From JAFGDI01 sp963662515 (GTDB taxonomy: Bacteria; Planctomycetota; Phycisphaerae; Sedimentisphaerales; SM23-30), in assembly GCA_963662515.1 (NCBI GenBank), contig OY759675.1:2480001-2544000 (forward strand): a stretch of DNA of 64,000 nucleotides, in the 5' to 3' direction. Made by a program: the position numbers and the translations under genes. Numbering within the stretch: the first letter of the stretch is position 1; every line of letters begins with the position of its first letter. The notes beneath the pieces were generated by a model. It was not told the DNA's origin. It searched no databases and saw only the letters and a list, made by a program, of their open reading frames with translations. Shown one piece after another: positions 62,998-64,000 of this stretch.

Positions 62998-64000
62998 ATG
63001 CATAATAATCAAATATTAATAGTTGACGATGACAGAATAATCAGGGACTCGCTCTGTGATATGCTGGAGCTGGACGGCTATTACTGCAATAGTGCCGAAA
63101 ATGCCCGGCTGGGACTCTCCGAGCTGGAACGCGGGAATTATTCGATAATTATCACAGATATCAATCTCCCTGATAATAGCGGTCTGGAATTACTCCGGTC
63201 CGTCAGAAGATATTATCCAGATATCATACCCATAATTATCACTGGCTATGGCTCAATTATTAGCGCTGTTGAAGCAATTCAAGAAGGTGCTTTTGACTAT
63301 CTGACTAAACCTATAGATGATAATAAACTCAAAGATTGTCTCAATCGTGCTTTTACCCGTTTGAACATGAAAAGGAACAGCAAGGTAAGACTTAACTCTA
63401 TAGCAGACAAAGACAATACCAAACTTCAGGACATTATCGGCTGCGATATGAAGATGCTTAATGTCTTCGAAATGGCCGAATCCGCCGCACCGACAAAGGC
63501 TACTATACTTATTACCGGTAAAAGCGGTACCGGTAAAAGCATGACAGCGCGAGCCATACACCAGATGTCTCAGAGAGCTGATAAACCGTTTATCGAGGTT
63601 AGTTGCGGCTCATTATCAGAAACCTTACTGGAAAGTGAACTGTTCGGACATATCAAAGGTGCTTTTACCGGAGCAACTGCTGATAAAGACGGTAAATTCC
63701 TCGCTGCTAACGGTGGTACAATTTTTCTCGATGAGATAAATTCTGCAAGCCCGGCATTACAGGTTAAACTGCTCAGGCTTATTCAGGAACGACAATTTGA
63801 ACCTGTAGGCAGCAATCAGACCCACACCGTTGATGTCCGTATTATTCTCGCTACAAACAAAGACCTCAAGGCTATGGTAGATCTTAACCAGTTCAGAGAA
63901 GACCTTTATTACCGAATCAATGTAATAAATATTCAACTGCCCGCCTTAAATCAGCGAATTACAGATATTCCTATACTCGCTGAACACTTTCTCAAAAAAA
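62998..64000 (+). CDS. NtrC-family sigma54-dependent response regulator (partial, runs off window)
   Basis: At least 334 residues, no stop before 64000. Receiver domain at about 1-120: ILIVDDDR, phospho-acceptor TDINLP (D54), Thr at ITGYGS, Lys at LTKPID. AAA+ domain from about 140: Walker A GKSGTGKS, GAFTGA loop for sigma54, FLDEINSASP Walker B, and the R-finger region FREDLYYRINV. The first G-E-S of Walker A is G-K-S. Pairs with the kinase just upstream; together they would activate sigma54 promoters, targets unknown. The Fis-type HTH is outside the window. Confidence 0.92.
   Translation, partial: MHNNQILIVDDDRIIRDSLCDMLELDGYYCNSAENARLGLSELERGNYSIIITDINLPDNSGLELLRSVRRYYPDIIPIIITGYGSIISAVEAIQEGAFDYLTKPIDDNKLKDCLNRAFTRLNMKRNSKVRLNSIADKDNTKLQDIIGCDMKMLNVFEMAESAAPTKATILITGKSGTGKSMTARAIHQMSQRADKPFIEVSCGSLSETLLESELFGHIKGAFTGATADKDGKFLAANGGTIFLDEINSASPALQVKLLRLIQERQFEPVGSNQTHTVDVRIILATNKDLKAMVDLNQFREDLYYRINVINIQLPALNQRITDIPILAEHFLKK

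Overview
The window looks like a chromosome segment of an anaerobic or facultative polysaccharide-degrading planctomycete, most likely class Phycisphaerae. The clues are three secreted LamG/Ig-like proteins that end in the same short dockerin-like tag with a W-L-x-C-G-x-Y-P ending, an ECF sigma factor next to a FecR-type anti-sigma factor, several prepilin-like proteins with R-A-F-T-L-V-E leaders, an LpxR-type lipid A deacylase (so a Gram-negative outer membrane), and HydE, the [FeFe]-hydrogenase maturase. The taxonomy is inference from gene content only; there is no rRNA or tRNA gene that I can see.

Layout. 1-15778 (minus strand) is one long type IV pilus / type II secretion-like cluster: PilB/GspE-type ATPase, PilT, second GspE-type ATPase, GspF/PilC, then five prepilin-like or N-terminally anchored proteins, the last a giant one cut by the window edge. 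A near-consensus sigma70 promoter lies in front of it. 16175-27310 holds an FmdB-like zinc ribbon, two tandem paralogous secreted CBM/Ig/LamG/dockerin proteins, pssA, a GH92 alpha-mannosidase, a DUF3137 membrane protein and mnmE. 27311-36511 is an accessory island between mnmE and metK: a complete four-gene, overlapping, AT-rich operon with the composition of the QatABCD anti-phage system (KAP ATPase, QatB, QueC-like, TatD DNase), set in about 4.5 kb of non-coding, repeat-laden DNA. 36512-49858 is mostly housekeeping: metK, rpmA, hydE, smpB, hemC, a fused aroD-aroE, lpxR-like and a short pyruvate kinase. 50186-61752 returns to surface and carbohydrate functions: a LamG protein, two GH43 enzymes, an ECF sigma / FecR-NPCBM anti-sigma pair, a diacylglycerol-kinase-like lipid kinase, a class II aldolase, a HAD phosphatase, pdxJ and a GNAT acetyltransferase. 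62177-64000 is a two-component pair: a soluble histidine kinase and an NtrC-type sigma54 activator cut by the window end.

The most notable content is the Qat operon and the repeats around it. These include a 127-bp MITE-like element with 13-bp terminal inverted repeats and a 6-bp target duplication, present twice inside a 441-bp direct duplication, with two related 'empty' sites on the other side of the operon in the opposite orientation. There is also a six-unit 76-bp tandem array, a degenerate 21-bp satellite of about 580 bp, and two unlinked elements bounded by GTAAxCGTTCAC inverted ends. Qat itself is a described family; the repeat architecture around it is what I cannot match to anything I know in detail.

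All functional calls are from reading motifs and general family knowledge; no database search was possible.
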